In this document: piece by piece, positions 1 to 8,169 of the stretch
How the letters are laid out: each line of letters begins with the position of its first letter
How positions within the stretch are numbered: the first letter of the stretch is position 1
NCBI GenBank assembly: GCA_015478725.1
Contig: JADMIG010000023.1
Location: 1-39,173 of the forward strand
Direction: 5' to 3'
DNA: 39,173 nt
Origin: Chloroflexota bacterium
Lineage (GTDB): Bacteria > Chloroflexota > Limnocylindria > Limnocylindrales > CSP1-4
The notes under the pieces: generated by a model
The model's database searches: none
Seen by the model: the letters and a program-made list of their open reading frames with translations, nothing else
What the model was told of the DNA's origin: nothing
Position numbers and translations under genes: made by a program

Positions 1-903
1 GCGGACGTCCGGCGGGTCCTCGGCCTGGCCGCGGCCCTGCCGGGGCTCCAGCGGTTCGACCTCACGACGAACTTCCGCTCCCCCGCGCCGGTCGTGGAGC
101 GGGCCGTCCGTCTCGTCGCCCACAACCGGGAGCGCTTCCCGAAGGTCGTGACGGCCCGACCGGACGCGGCCGGACGGCTCATCCTCGCACCCGACCCGGC
201 GGACGAGCCGGTCCGCGTGGGCCGCATCATTGACTCGTGGCCCACCGATGACGGGACGACGGCAATCCTCGCCCGGACGAACCGCGAGCTCCTGCCCGCG
301 CTCATGGTCGCCCTCGACCGGGACCTTCCGTTCCGGGCGGAACGACTCGAGACGCCGCTCGACGACGAGCGTCTCGATGCGCTCCTCGACGAGCTCGTCG
401 AGACGGACGAACGCGTGCCGCTCCTCATCCGCGTCGGGTCGATCCGAGACCGCGAACGATCACGCGAGGCGGATGGCGGGAGACTCGCCGACGCGCTGCT
501 CGCGGCAGCACCGCCGTACACGAGCGGCTCGTCGTTCGCTGCCGCCGTCCGCCACCGCCGCGACCGCCTCGTCGCTCTCCGCCGCGACGACGCGCGCCTC
601 ACCCTCGCCACGGCGCACGCGACGAAGGGTCTCGAGTTCGACGACGTGGCGGTCGTCGGGATGGAGGCCGCCCGATTCCCGAGCGCGCGGGCGATCGCGG
701 AGGCGGCCGATCCGGTCCGCGCCCTCGAGGAGGAGCGACGCCTCGCGTATGTCGCCTGGACGCGGGCGCGGCGCTCCCTGACGATCAGCTACGACCCCGG
801 ATCCCCGTCGCCGTTCCTCAGCGAGGCGTTCGGCGAGCTACCGGATGGCAGCCCGGTCAGCCTTCCGCGCCGTCCGCCGCCGCGCCCCCGCCGAGGCGGA
901 TGA
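1..903 (+). CDS. UvrD/Rep-family DNA helicase, C-terminal part (5' truncated by window edge)
   Basis: The reading frame is open from base 1, so the N-terminal half with Walker A lies outside the window. What remains is the second motor domain of a superfamily 1A ATP-dependent 3'-5' DNA helicase. Motif IV is seen as LTTNFRSP (about bases 61-84), motif V as TAHATKGLEFDDVAVVG (about 610-660), and motif VI as EEERRLAYVAWTRARRSL (about 730-780), which carries the arginine finger. The protein ends shortly after motif VI with a basic, proline-rich tail, so it is a compact helicase. It could be UvrD/PcrA or a stand-alone UvrD-like enzyme; the missing half is needed to tell. The last 47 bases overlap the 3' end of the convergent membrane-protein gene. 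Confidence 0.9.
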   Translation, partial: ADVRRVLGLAAALPGLQRFDLTTNFRSPAPVVERAVRLVAHNRERFPKVVTARPDAAGRLILAPDPADEPVRVGRIIDSWPTDDGTTAILARTNRELLPALMVALDRDLPFRAERLETPLDDERLDALLDELVETDERVPLLIRVGSIRDRERSREADGGRLADALLAAAPPYTSGSSFAAAVRHRRDRLVALRRDDARLTLATAHATKGLEFDDVAVVGMEAARFPSARAIAEAADPVRALEEERRLAYVAWTRARRSLTISYDPGSPSPFLSEAFGELPDGSPVSLPRRPPPRPRRGG

Positions 904-1507
904 CGAACCGCGTGAAGAGCGCCGCCCCGGTGAGGCCGAAGAGCGCGAGGCTGAGCTCGATGATCGGCCAGGCCCACGGGTTCACGTTCCCGGCTCCGTC
1001 GCTCGCCGACAGTGCGCCGGGGATCCAGCCGAACCCGCCGATCGCGTTCCACGAGTCGACCTGGTCGTGTGCCTCCAGACCGAAGATCTGGGGAACGATG
1101 TAGAGGATCGAGGCGATCACGAGCAGGGCGCTCACCCGCTGGAAGGCCCGCGGATCGTCATCCGAGTCGCGGGTGAGCTTGATCGTCAGCGCCCAGAAGA
1201 GCACGACGGTCGCGAGCGGTGCCGTGATCGGCAGGCCGAGTCCGATGTAGAGGTTCGGCATGAGGAAGACGGTGCTGAGCGCGAGGGTGATGACCATGAG
1301 GCCGTCGCGGATGAGCACATACGACAACCACCAGACATCGCCCCCGAACCGCAGGGTGAGCGTGCCGAGAAAGCGCACGATGTACGGTCGGGCGAAATGG
1401 AGCACGAGGGTGAATGCCCAGAGGATCGGCAGGATGGCGGCGATCGAGAGGACGAGCCAGGCGGAGCCGCCCGTCGTCAGGGCGGTGGCGAGCTGGTCGG
1501 CGGTCAT
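857..1507 (-). CDS. Polytopic membrane protein B, paralogue of its upstream neighbour; family not recognised
   Basis: This 216-residue protein has about five hydrophobic segments. Near its N terminus it carries LVLHFARPYIV, then LRFGGDVWWLSYVLIRD, and later LPIT and LYIVPQIFGL. The same landmarks occur in the same order in the gene just upstream, so the two are tandem paralogues that probably form a heterodimer. The ATG at 1507 overlaps the stop of the upstream gene (ATGA), which fixes the start and implies translational coupling. No CxxC or CxxCH motif is visible. One His in the first membrane segment, and an Arg-Asp pair after the WW motif, are shared by both paralogues. I do not recognise the family. 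Position in an operon with an iron-sulfur flavoprotein suggests, by inference only, a membrane partner for electron transfer. Confidence 0.8.
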   Translation of the reverse strand: MTADQLATALTTGGSAWLVLSIAAILPILWAFTLVLHFARPYIVRFLGTLTLRFGGDVWWLSYVLIRDGLMVITLALSTVFLMPNLYIGLGLPITAPLATVVLFWALTIKLTRDSDDDPRAFQRVSALLVIASILYIVPQIFGLEAHDQVDSWNAIGGFGWIPGALSASDGAGNVNPWAWPIIELSLALFGLTGAALFTRFVIRLGGGAAADGAEG

Positions 1508-2136
1508 CGCGCGTCCTCCCCGGTCGTCCCGGCGGTCGGCCGCCGGACGGATGTCTGGCGGAGGTTGTAGGTGACGGCGACGAGGGCGAGGATGCCCACG
1601 AGGATCGCCGAGAGGTAGGCGAGCGGGAACGCCCAGGTCGGGTTCTGCGAGGTCACGAAGATCGCAGCAAGCTGGTTGCCGGCATCGGTCCCGACGGTCG
1701 TCACCTGGACGCCGAGGAGGTAGGGGACGATGTACAGGCTCGCCCCGATCCCGAGGAGGAAAGTCTGGATCCGGAACCAGCGGAGATCCGCGTCGCCCCG
1801 GGTCATGAGCTTGATGAGGAGGACGGCGAACGCGCTCACGGCCGCCAGGCCGCCGGTGATCGGCAGGTTCTGCTTTCCGATGACGTCCGGGTAGAAGAAG
1901 ATGAAGCTGCCGAGGAAGACCTGGACGACGAGGAGATCGCGGAGCGCCACGTAGACGATCCACCACAGGTCCGCGCCGAGCCGGAGGCTGAACTTCCGGA
2001 GGTTCGCGACCATGTACGGCCGAGCGAGATGGAGTGCCACGACGAGGAGCCAGAGCACGACCAGCGCCGCCGCGATCGTCCCCTCGACGAAGCTCTCTCC
2101 CGCGGCGAAGAACCCCGAGACCTGATCCGGTGTCAC
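1504..2136 (-). CDS. Polytopic membrane protein A, paralogue of its downstream neighbour; family not recognised
   Basis: This 210-residue protein has about five predicted membrane segments. Landmarks are VALHLARPYMV, LRLGADLWWIVYVALRD, LPIT and LYIVPYLLGV, all matched in the downstream paralogue. I chose the GTG at 2136 because it overlaps the stop of the flavoprotein gene (GTGA) and has a clean AGGAGG six bases upstream. A longer frame reaching 2244 lies inside the flavoprotein gene and is not needed. The conserved His in helix 1 and the conserved WW...RD stretch are candidate functional residues. No known quinone or haem motif can be claimed. The three-gene operon suggests that A and B anchor or accept electrons from the flavoprotein; this is inference. 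Confidence 0.82.
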   Translation of the reverse strand: MTPDQVSGFFAAGESFVEGTIAAALVVLWLLVVALHLARPYMVANLRKFSLRLGADLWWIVYVALRDLLVVQVFLGSFIFFYPDVIGKQNLPITGGLAAVSAFAVLLIKLMTRGDADLRWFRIQTFLLGIGASLYIVPYLLGVQVTTVGTDAGNQLAAIFVTSQNPTWAFPLAYLSAILVGILALVAVTYNLRQTSVRRPTAGTTGEDAR

Positions 2137-4067
2137 CGAGCACCTCCTGTCACGGGCGCGCCGATCGACGCACCTCCCTGTCCCATCGTCACTGCCATGT
2201 CCGGCCGGGGACCGCGGCCGGCGATCACCGTGACCGTCGGACAACCCGCGATCACGTCACACCGGAAGCACCGCGCCGCCTCGTGGCGAGCGGTCGCCTC
2301 GTCGAAGCCGAGCTGGTTCGCCCGGAAGGTGTCCACGGCGACGGCCGGCAGCGGTGCACGTGCCCGCGGCCGGACGCCGAGGTCGAGCTCGAGCCGCCGC
2401 TCGCGGGCCGTCGCGTGACGGACGACGCGCAGGATCTCCGCCTCTGGATCCGCGGCTCCGGAGAGGTAACCGTGGATCGATGCGGCGGCGTGCCGTCCGG
2501 CGGCGACCGCGTCGATGATCGTCTTCGGGCCGGAGACGACGTCGCCGCCGGCGAAGACGCCCGGGCGGCCCGTCGCGAACGTCCCCGGGTCCGCGACGAT
2601 CCCCGCCCAGTCGCTGATCCCGATCCCCGCGCCCTCCGGGAGGATCGACGGGTCGGGCTCTTCGCCGACCGCGACGAGGATGGTCGACACCGGGAACTCG
2701 ATCTCGCCGCCGGGGATCGGTTCGAAGACGACCCGACCGCGTTCCAGGCGCTCGGTCGCCCGCTGACGGAGGCCGCGGACCGCGATCGCCCGACCGTCCG
2801 TCCCGAGGACCTTCGTCACGGCGATCGCCTCGACGATCTCGATCCCCTCGCGCTCGGCCGCCTCGACCTCCTCGGGCTGGGCCGGCATCTCCGCCCGACC
2901 GCGCCGGTAGAGGACGGTGACGGTCTCCGCGCCGCTCCGCTGCGCCGACCGTGCCGCGTCCATCGCGGTGCTCCCGCCGCCGACGACGACGACCGGTCCC
3001 GCGAGCCGCGGTCCGGCGCCAAGGTTGACGTCGCGGAGGAAGCGGGTCGCCGGGATGACCCCGGCGAGATCGTCGCCCGGGACATCGAGACGACGGCTCT
3101 TCGAGGCTCCGGTCGCGAGGAAGACCGCGCGATAACCGTCCGACTCGAGGCTCGCCAGGGATAGATCCCGCCCCATGGCCTGGTCGAGCCGGAGCTCGAC
3201 GCCGAGGCTGAGGATCCGGTCGATCTCCGCCCGCAGGACCTCCCGCGGCAACCGGTACTCGGGGATGCCGATCGCCATCATGCCTCCCGGCACGGGCATC
3301 GCCTCGAAGACGGTCACCGGGTAGCCGAGGCGGGCGAGGTAGTACGCCGCCGACATGCCGGCCGGTCCGCCACCCACGATCGCGACCGGGGTGGACCGGC
3401 GCATGGCCGGCGGGGCCGCGGTGGGCAGCTGGCCGTGCTCGACGGCGAACCGCTTGAGGGTCCGGATGGCGATCGCCTCGTCGAGGGTGCCGCGGCGGCA
3501 GGCGGCCTCGCACGGCGCCGTGCAGATCCAGCCGCAGACGGACGGGAATGGGTTCACCTCGGCGCTCACCGCGTATGCGTCGTCGTAGCGGCCCGCGGCG
3601 ATCATGCCGACGTAGCGGCCGGCGTCCGTTCCCGCCGGGCAGGCGACCTGGCAGGGCGCTCGATCGTCCACCGCCGGATCGTGCGAGCGGGTGGTGAACG
3701 CGCCACCCCAGGGGGTCGGATGGTCGGGCTTGAGCACCTCGCGGGTCACCGCCGAGAGCGGGATCCAGGCGTCCCCCGCCGCCCGTGCCGCCGGGCGCTC
3801 GATGGGACCCTGCCGCGGCGCGAGTGACGTGGGGCCTGCAGCCGTCGCGAGCGTGATGACGTGGACCGGACACTCGTCGACGCAGACGTGACAACCGACG
3901 CACTCGCCGACCTGGACCGGGTGCTCCATGAGCCACGGGATCGGAGCCAGGCCTTCGACGCCGGTCCGCTCCGGTCGGGTCATGTCAAGGGCTTCCACGG
4001 GACACACGTCCATGCAGATGCCGCAGTTGATGCAGTTCCCGTGGTCAATGTCGATCCGGTAGCCCAT
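2133..4067 (-). CDS. Two-[4Fe-4S] ferredoxin domain fused to GltD-type NAD(P)H/FAD oxidoreductase
   Basis: This 644-residue cytoplasmic flavoprotein should move electrons between NAD(P)H and iron-sulfur carriers. An N-terminal ferredoxin domain has two CxxCxxCxxxCP clusters (Cys12/15/18/22 and Cys56/59/62/66). A glutamate-synthase small-subunit-type cysteine region follows (CQVACPAG, then VCGWICTAPCEAAC). Next come the FAD-binding VAIVGGGPAGMSAAYYLARL, the NAD(P)-binding VVVVGGGSTAMDAARSAQRS and the FAD-contacting GVFAGGDVVSGPKTIIDAV. Further cysteines lie near the C terminus (RCFRCDVIAGC). The start at 4067 is chosen because GGAGG lies five bases before it and the ferredoxin begins at once; a 19-residue longer frame has no such signal. 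It is the first gene of an operon with two paralogous membrane proteins. No GltB-type large subunit is nearby, so glutamate synthase is unlikely. Confidence 0.9.
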   Translation of the reverse strand: MGYRIDIDHGNCINCGICMDVCPVEALDMTRPERTGVEGLAPIPWLMEHPVQVGECVGCHVCVDECPVHVITLATAAGPTSLAPRQGPIERPAARAAGDAWIPLSAVTREVLKPDHPTPWGGAFTTRSHDPAVDDRAPCQVACPAGTDAGRYVGMIAAGRYDDAYAVSAEVNPFPSVCGWICTAPCEAACRRGTLDEAIAIRTLKRFAVEHGQLPTAAPPAMRRSTPVAIVGGGPAGMSAAYYLARLGYPVTVFEAMPVPGGMMAIGIPEYRLPREVLRAEIDRILSLGVELRLDQAMGRDLSLASLESDGYRAVFLATGASKSRRLDVPGDDLAGVIPATRFLRDVNLGAGPRLAGPVVVVGGGSTAMDAARSAQRSGAETVTVLYRRGRAEMPAQPEEVEAAEREGIEIVEAIAVTKVLGTDGRAIAVRGLRQRATERLERGRVVFEPIPGGEIEFPVSTILVAVGEEPDPSILPEGAGIGISDWAGIVADPGTFATGRPGVFAGGDVVSGPKTIIDAVAAGRHAAASIHGYLSGAADPEAEILRVVRHATARERRLELDLGVRPRARAPLPAVAVDTFRANQLGFDEATARHEAARCFRCDVIAGCPTVTVIAGRGPRPDMAVTMGQGGASIGAPVTGGAR

Positions 4068-4229
4068 CGTCTCCTCCGACCGGTTGATCTTCGGACTGTG
4101 GCGGATGGGCCATCGGCGGGGCATGGGCCGACCGTCCCGGATCGAGGGGCCGCTCGGCCCGCCCGTGGATGGGGAACGGGACGGTGCCGACGCCCGAGCG
4201 ATCGCCCGATCGATCGGGAGCGGTGGATC

Positions 4230-4583
4230 TCAGGCGCGGCGGTCGTGCACGGCGAGCACGCGCCCGAGCGCGTCGAGGGCGTCGCGGAACGGGAGGGTCA
4301 GCTCATCCGGCAGGGCGTCACGGATCGAGTCCTTCGGCCCGAACGCCGCCCGCGCCCGGGCGGCGGTCCTCCGCAGCGCGGCCGGCGCCTCGTCACGAAG
4401 CCGGTCCGGCAGCGGCGAGAGGAACCGCGCCCAACGCTCCGAACCGGAAGCCCTGGCCGCCGCGAGGAGCCGATCGGCGTGACGAGCGGCGGCGAGCGCC
4501 GCCGCATCGATCTCGGGCAGCTCGTGGCGAGCTGGCCCGCCGCTCGCCCGAGGCACCGTCACGCAGAACTCCGGGCGACGCAC
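4230..4583 (-). CDS. Small hypothetical protein
   Basis: This 117-residue, Ala/Arg/Leu-rich protein is predicted to be largely helical, with no membrane segment and no motif I recognise. It follows the DUF6941 gene on the same strand after 27 bases, so the two may be cotranscribed. It starts at a GTG with no obvious Shine-Dalgarno sequence. In DNA this GC-rich, spurious frames of this length are common. I keep it because there is no competing gene here and its amino-acid composition looks protein-like. Whether it is a real gene is uncertain. Confidence 0.45.
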   Translation of the reverse strand: MRRPEFCVTVPRASGGPARHELPEIDAAALAAARHADRLLAAARASGSERWARFLSPLPDRLRDEAPAALRRTAARARAAFGPKDSIRDALPDELTLPFRDALDALGRVLAVHDRRA

Positions 4584-4610
4584 CGGCAGCGCCGACGGAC
4601 CATCGCGGCG

Positions 4611-5090
4611 TCAGGCGTCGAAGCGACGGCTCGTCGTGGGATCCGGCCGCGGCAGCGATCCGGACCCGGCAGGCCCGGCTCCGCTCCCCTCCTCCGTCCG
4701 GGCGATCGCGAGCGGGAGCCGCTTCCGTTCCGATCCGTTGATGAGGACCCGGAACGAGTACTCGCCGGGCGCGGGGAAGGTGAGATTCCAGAGATCGACC
4801 GCGAACGTGACCGTCGTGTCGTGGCCGTCACCCCCGGCGAACGCGACGTTCGCGATGGCGGGCGGTGCGACCTCCGCGCCGTCCGGACCGAGGCAGACGA
4901 TCCGGACCTCATGCTCGTGACCGAACTCCGGGACCGTGATCGAGAGCGAGACGACGAGGGCGACGTGCGGGTGACGGAGGGGGAACCCCGGACCGCCGAT
5001 CCGGCTGATCCCGCCACCGAGGACATGGAACTTCTGGCCGGGGGTCGTGTCCGCCGCATCGGCGAGGAAGGCGAAGTCGATGTCGGGCAT
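4611..5090 (-). CDS. DUF6941-family protein
   Basis: This 159-residue soluble protein begins MPDIDFAFLADAA and continues with QKFHVLGGGISRIGG and FPLRHPHVALVV. That pattern matches the DUF6941 family as I recall it from Actinomycetota and Chloroflexota. The body is beta-rich, and a GEYSFRVLINGSE segment suggests an immunoglobulin-like or jelly-roll fold. The C-terminal 25 residues are low-complexity. The function of the family is unknown to me. The ATG at 5090 is preceded after exactly six bases by TACCAT, a good -10 hexamer, so the transcript is probably leaderless and the start well supported. The gene is separated from uvrA by only 22 bases but seems to have its own promoter. Confidence 0.8.
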   Translation of the reverse strand: MPDIDFAFLADAADTTPGQKFHVLGGGISRIGGPGFPLRHPHVALVVSLSITVPEFGHEHEVRIVCLGPDGAEVAPPAIANVAFAGGDGHDTTVTFAVDLWNLTFPAPGEYSFRVLINGSERKRLPLAIARTEEGSGAGPAGSGSLPRPDPTTSRRFDA

Positions 5091-5096
5091 GGACCG

Positions 5097-5102
5097 ATGG
5101 TA
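5097..5102 (-). promoter_or_regulatory. Putative -10 box (TACCAT) of leaderless DUF6941 gene
   Basis: TACCAT, read on the minus strand, lies six bases before the ATG at 5090. The same hexamer-to-start distance is seen at uvrA, uvrB and the DUF5674 gene. No convincing -35 element is visible. Confidence 0.5.
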
Positions 5103-5112
5103 CCGGACGCGC

Positions 5113-8097
5113 TCAGCGCGCGGCCGCGGCGACGGCTACGATCGCTCCGGCGCGCCGCGACGAGCCGGCGAACGTCACATCGGAGAGGGGCACGAGTGGC
5201 TCACCGCGCAGGACGCGGGCGAGATATTCGCCGGTCGCCGAGCCCTCCGTCGCGGCGATCTCCTCGGGCGTTCCGGTGGCGATGATCCGGCCGCCGCGGA
5301 GGCCACCCTCCGGGCCGAGATCGATGATCCGGTCGGCGGTCTTGATGACGTCGAGATTGTGCTCGATGACGATCACGGTGTTGCCGCCGTCCACCAGCCG
5401 ATGGAGGACCTCGAGCAGCTTCTCGACGTCGGCGAAGTGGAGGCCGGTCGTCGGCTCGTCGAGGACGTAGAGGGTTCGCCCGGTCGCCCGTCGTGACAGC
5501 TCGGTGGCGAGCTTCACCCGCTGCGCCTCGCCGCCGGACAGCGTGGTCGCCGGCTGGCCCAGGTGGACGTACCCGAGGCCCACGTCATCGAGCGTCCTGA
5601 GCCGGGACGCGACCGCCGGGACAGCGGCGAAGACGTCGAGCGCCTCGGCGATCGTCATCTCGAGCACGTCCGCGATCGAGCGGCCCTTGTAGTGGATCTC
5701 GAGCGCCTCGCGGTTGTAGCGGCGCCCGCCGCACACCTCGCACGGGACATAGACGTCCGGCAGGAACTGCATCTCGATCTTGAGGATCCCGTCACCCTTG
5801 CAGTTCTCGCAGCGACCGCCCTTGACGTTGAAGCTGAACCGTCCCGGGCCATAGCCGCGGACCCGCGATTCCGGGACACCGGCGAACAGTTCGCGGATGG
5901 GCGCGAAGAGCCCGGTGTACGTCGCGGGATTGCTCCGCGGCGTCCGGCCGATCGGGCTCTGGTCGATCTCGATGATCTTGTCGATGTGCTCCATCCCCTC
6001 GACCCGGTCATGGGCGCCCGGCTCATCGCGAGCGCCGTTGAGGTCCCGGGCGAGGGCACGGTAGAGGACGTCCGTGACGAGCGTGCTCTTGCCCGAGCCG
6101 GAGACGCCAGTGACGGCCACGAAGCAGCCGAGCGGGAACTCCGCGTCGACGCCACGGAGATTGTGTTCGCGCGCGCCGCGGACGGCGAGGACGTGCCCGT
6201 TCCCCGTCCGTCGCCGGGTCGGGATCGGGACGGAGCGGTCGCCGCGAAGGTAGGCGCCGGTGATCGAGCGAGGCTCCCCGAGCAGCGATTCGAGCGGGCC
6301 GTTCGCGACGATCTCGCCACCGTGCTCCCCGGCACCGGGTCCGATGTCGAGGATCCAGTCGGCGGTCCGGATCGTCTCCTCGTCGTGCTCGACGACCAGG
6401 ACAGTGTTGCCGAGGTCGCGCAGCCGGGTCAGGGTCGCGATGAGCTTGGCGTTGTCCCGCTGGTGGAGGCCGATGGACGGTTCGTCGAGGATGTAGAGGA
6501 CGCCCATGAGCGTCGTCCCGATCTGCGTCGCCAGGCGGATCCGCTGCGCCTCGCCACCGGACAGCGTGACGCTCGTCCGGTCCACGGTCAGGTAGTCGAG
6601 GCCGACGTCGACGAGGAAGCCGAGGCGGGCGGTGATCTCCTTGAGGACGAGCCGGGCGATCGTCCGCTCGCGGTCGGAGATGCGATCCGGCAGCACGGCG
6701 ACCCAGGCGAGGGCGTCGAGCACCGACAGCGCCGCCACATCGCTGATGTTCCGGCCGCCGATGCGGACCGCCAGGGCCCCCGGCTGGAGCTTCTTCCCAT
6801 CGCAGGTCGGACACGGCCGGCTCACCATGAACTTCTCGAGCTCGGTCTTGATGTACTCGGACTCCGTCTCCCGGTAGCGGCGCTCGAGATGGTTGACGAG
6901 ACCCTCGAAGGTCGCCGTGTAGGTGTTCTCGCCCCGCTCGTGGCGATAGCCGATGACGACCCGCTCGTCGCGCGGGGCGTGGAGGAGATACTCGAGCGCC
7001 TCCGGCGGAAGGTCGCGGACCGGCACCTCGTAGTCCCAGCCGTGGGCACGGCAGATCGCCTCGATGATCCGCGATCGCCACGACTCTTCCATCGGGAGGC
7101 GGGCCCAGGGCGCAAGCGCGCCGTCGCGGAGGCTGCGGTCCCGATCCGGGATGAGGCGACCCGGGTCCACCTCGAGCCGCGTTCCAAGCCCGGTGCAGGC
7201 CGGACATGCACCATGCGGCGAGTTGAAGCTGAAGCTCCGCGGCTCGAGCTCCTCCATCGTGTAGCCGTCGTAGGGGCAGGTGAACCGCTCCGAGTAACGG
7301 CGCTCCGTGAACGGCGGCTCCTCGCCGTCCCGTGGCACGGGGGCGACGACGACGACGCCTTCACCGAGACGGAGCGCCGTCTCGATGCTGTCCGCCAGTC
7401 GGGCTGCATCCGGATCCGTCGGCGATCCTTCCGCGCCATCCTTCGACGGGTCGGGCGAGACGTGGCGGACGACGTAGCGGTCGACCACGACCTCGATCGA
7501 GTGACGCTTGTACCGGTCGAGCGGCTTCACCTCCGTCAGGTCCATGAGCTCGCCGTCCACCCGCACCCGGACGAAGCCCTGCCGGCGGGCGCTCTCGAAG
7601 ACGCGGTCGCCCTCCGTCTTCCGATCCTTGACGAGCGGTCCGAGGACGAGGAGTCGCGTGCCGTCCGGCAGGGCGAGCACCTGATCGACGATCTGCTGGA
7701 CCGTCTGACGCTCGATCTCGTGGCCGTTCGGACAGAACGGATGCCCGATCCGCGCGAACAGGAGCCGGAGGTGATCGTAGATCTCCGTGACCGTGCCGAC
7801 GGTCGAGCGCGGGTTCCGGCTGGAGCCCTTCTGGTCGATCGAGATCGCCGGCGAGAGCCCGTCGATCTGGTCGACGTCCGGCTTCTCCATCTGACCGAGG
7901 AACTGCCGCGCATACGCGCTGAGACTCTCGACGTACCGGCGCTGACCCTCGGCGTAGATCGTGTCGAACGCGAGGCTCGACTTGCCGCTGCCGGAGAGGC
8001 CGGTGATGACGACGAGCCGATCGCGCGGGAAGGCGACCGTGACGTCCTTGAGGTTGTGTTCGCGTGCGCCGTGCACGACGATCTGATCCTGGGGCAC
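5113..8097 (-). CDS. uvrA: UvrA, excinuclease ABC subunit A
   Basis: This 994-residue protein is the damage-recognition ATPase of nucleotide excision repair, which loads UvrB on DNA. Two ABC ATPase units are visible: Walker [10 protein letters not shown] near residues 33-41 with signature [12 protein letters not shown], and Walker [10 protein letters not shown] near residue 660 with [12 protein letters not shown]. The C-terminal zinc module is intact (CENCKGDG ... [10 protein letters not shown]). The first zinc module is not canonical: [15 protein letters not shown] has one Cys where CxxC is usual, although CPACTGLG is kept. The GTG at 8097 follows a TAGACT hexamer by six bases, so translation is probably leaderless. 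Length is near the usual 940-1000 residues. uvrB lies just upstream on the same strand. Confidence 0.97.
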   Translation of the reverse strand: MPQDQIVVHGAREHNLKDVTVAFPRDRLVVITGLSGSGKSSLAFDTIYAEGQRRYVESLSAYARQFLGQMEKPDVDQIDGLSPAISIDQKGSSRNPRSTVGTVTEIYDHLRLLFARIGHPFCPNGHEIERQTVQQIVDQVLALPDGTRLLVLGPLVKDRKTEGDRVFESARRQGFVRVRVDGELMDLTEVKPLDRYKRHSIEVVVDRYVVRHVSPDPSKDGAEGSPTDPDAARLADSIETALRLGEGVVVVAPVPRDGEEPPFTERRYSERFTCPYDGYTMEELEPRSFSFNSPHGACPACTGLGTRLEVDPGRLIPDRDRSLRDGALAPWARLPMEESWRSRIIEAICRAHGWDYEVPVRDLPPEALEYLLHAPRDERVVIGYRHERGENTYTATFEGLVNHLERRYRETESEYIKTELEKFMVSRPCPTCDGKKLQPGALAVRIGGRNISDVAALSVLDALAWVAVLPDRISDRERTIARLVLKEITARLGFLVDVGLDYLTVDRTSVTLSGGEAQRIRLATQIGTTLMGVLYILDEPSIGLHQRDNAKLIATLTRLRDLGNTVLVVEHDEETIRTADWILDIGPGAGEHGGEIVANGPLESLLGEPRSITGAYLRGDRSVPIPTRRRTGNGHVLAVRGAREHNLRGVDAEFPLGCFVAVTGVSGSGKSTLVTDVLYRALARDLNGARDEPGAHDRVEGMEHIDKIIEIDQSPIGRTPRSNPATYTGLFAPIRELFAGVPESRVRGYGPGRFSFNVKGGRCENCKGDGILKIEMQFLPDVYVPCEVCGGRRYNREALEIHYKGRSIADVLEMTIAEALDVFAAVPAVASRLRTLDDVGLGYVHLGQPATTLSGGEAQRVKLATELSRRATGRTLYVLDEPTTGLHFADVEKLLEVLHRLVDGGNTVIVIEHNLDVIKTADRIIDLGPEGGLRGGRIIATGTPEEIAATEGSATGEYLARVLRGEPLVPLSDVTFAGSSRRAGAIVAVAAAAR

Positions 8098-8103
8098 GGC
8101 CCT

Positions 8104-8109
8104 AGTCTA
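8104..8109 (-). promoter_or_regulatory. Putative -10 box (TAGACT) of leaderless uvrA
   Basis: TAGACT on the minus strand ends six bases before the GTG of uvrA, and no Shine-Dalgarno sequence is present. It lies in the 72-base gap between uvrB and uvrA. No SOS-box-like palindrome is evident to me. Confidence 0.5.
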
Positions 8110-8169
8110 CGGCAGACCCGGCGGATAGAACAGACGTGCGATTCTGCTTCGCACCCTGACCGTCACCGG

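Noticed and set aside
2133-4067. Calling the flavoprotein the glutamate synthase small subunit (gltD)
   Set aside because: The N-terminal two-cluster ferredoxin domain and the absence of gltB, with membrane-protein partners instead, do not fit GltD.
4068-4229. A promoter for the flavoprotein operon
   Set aside because: No convincing TAnnnT hexamer was found upstream of 4067; only the GGAGG ribosome-binding site is clear.
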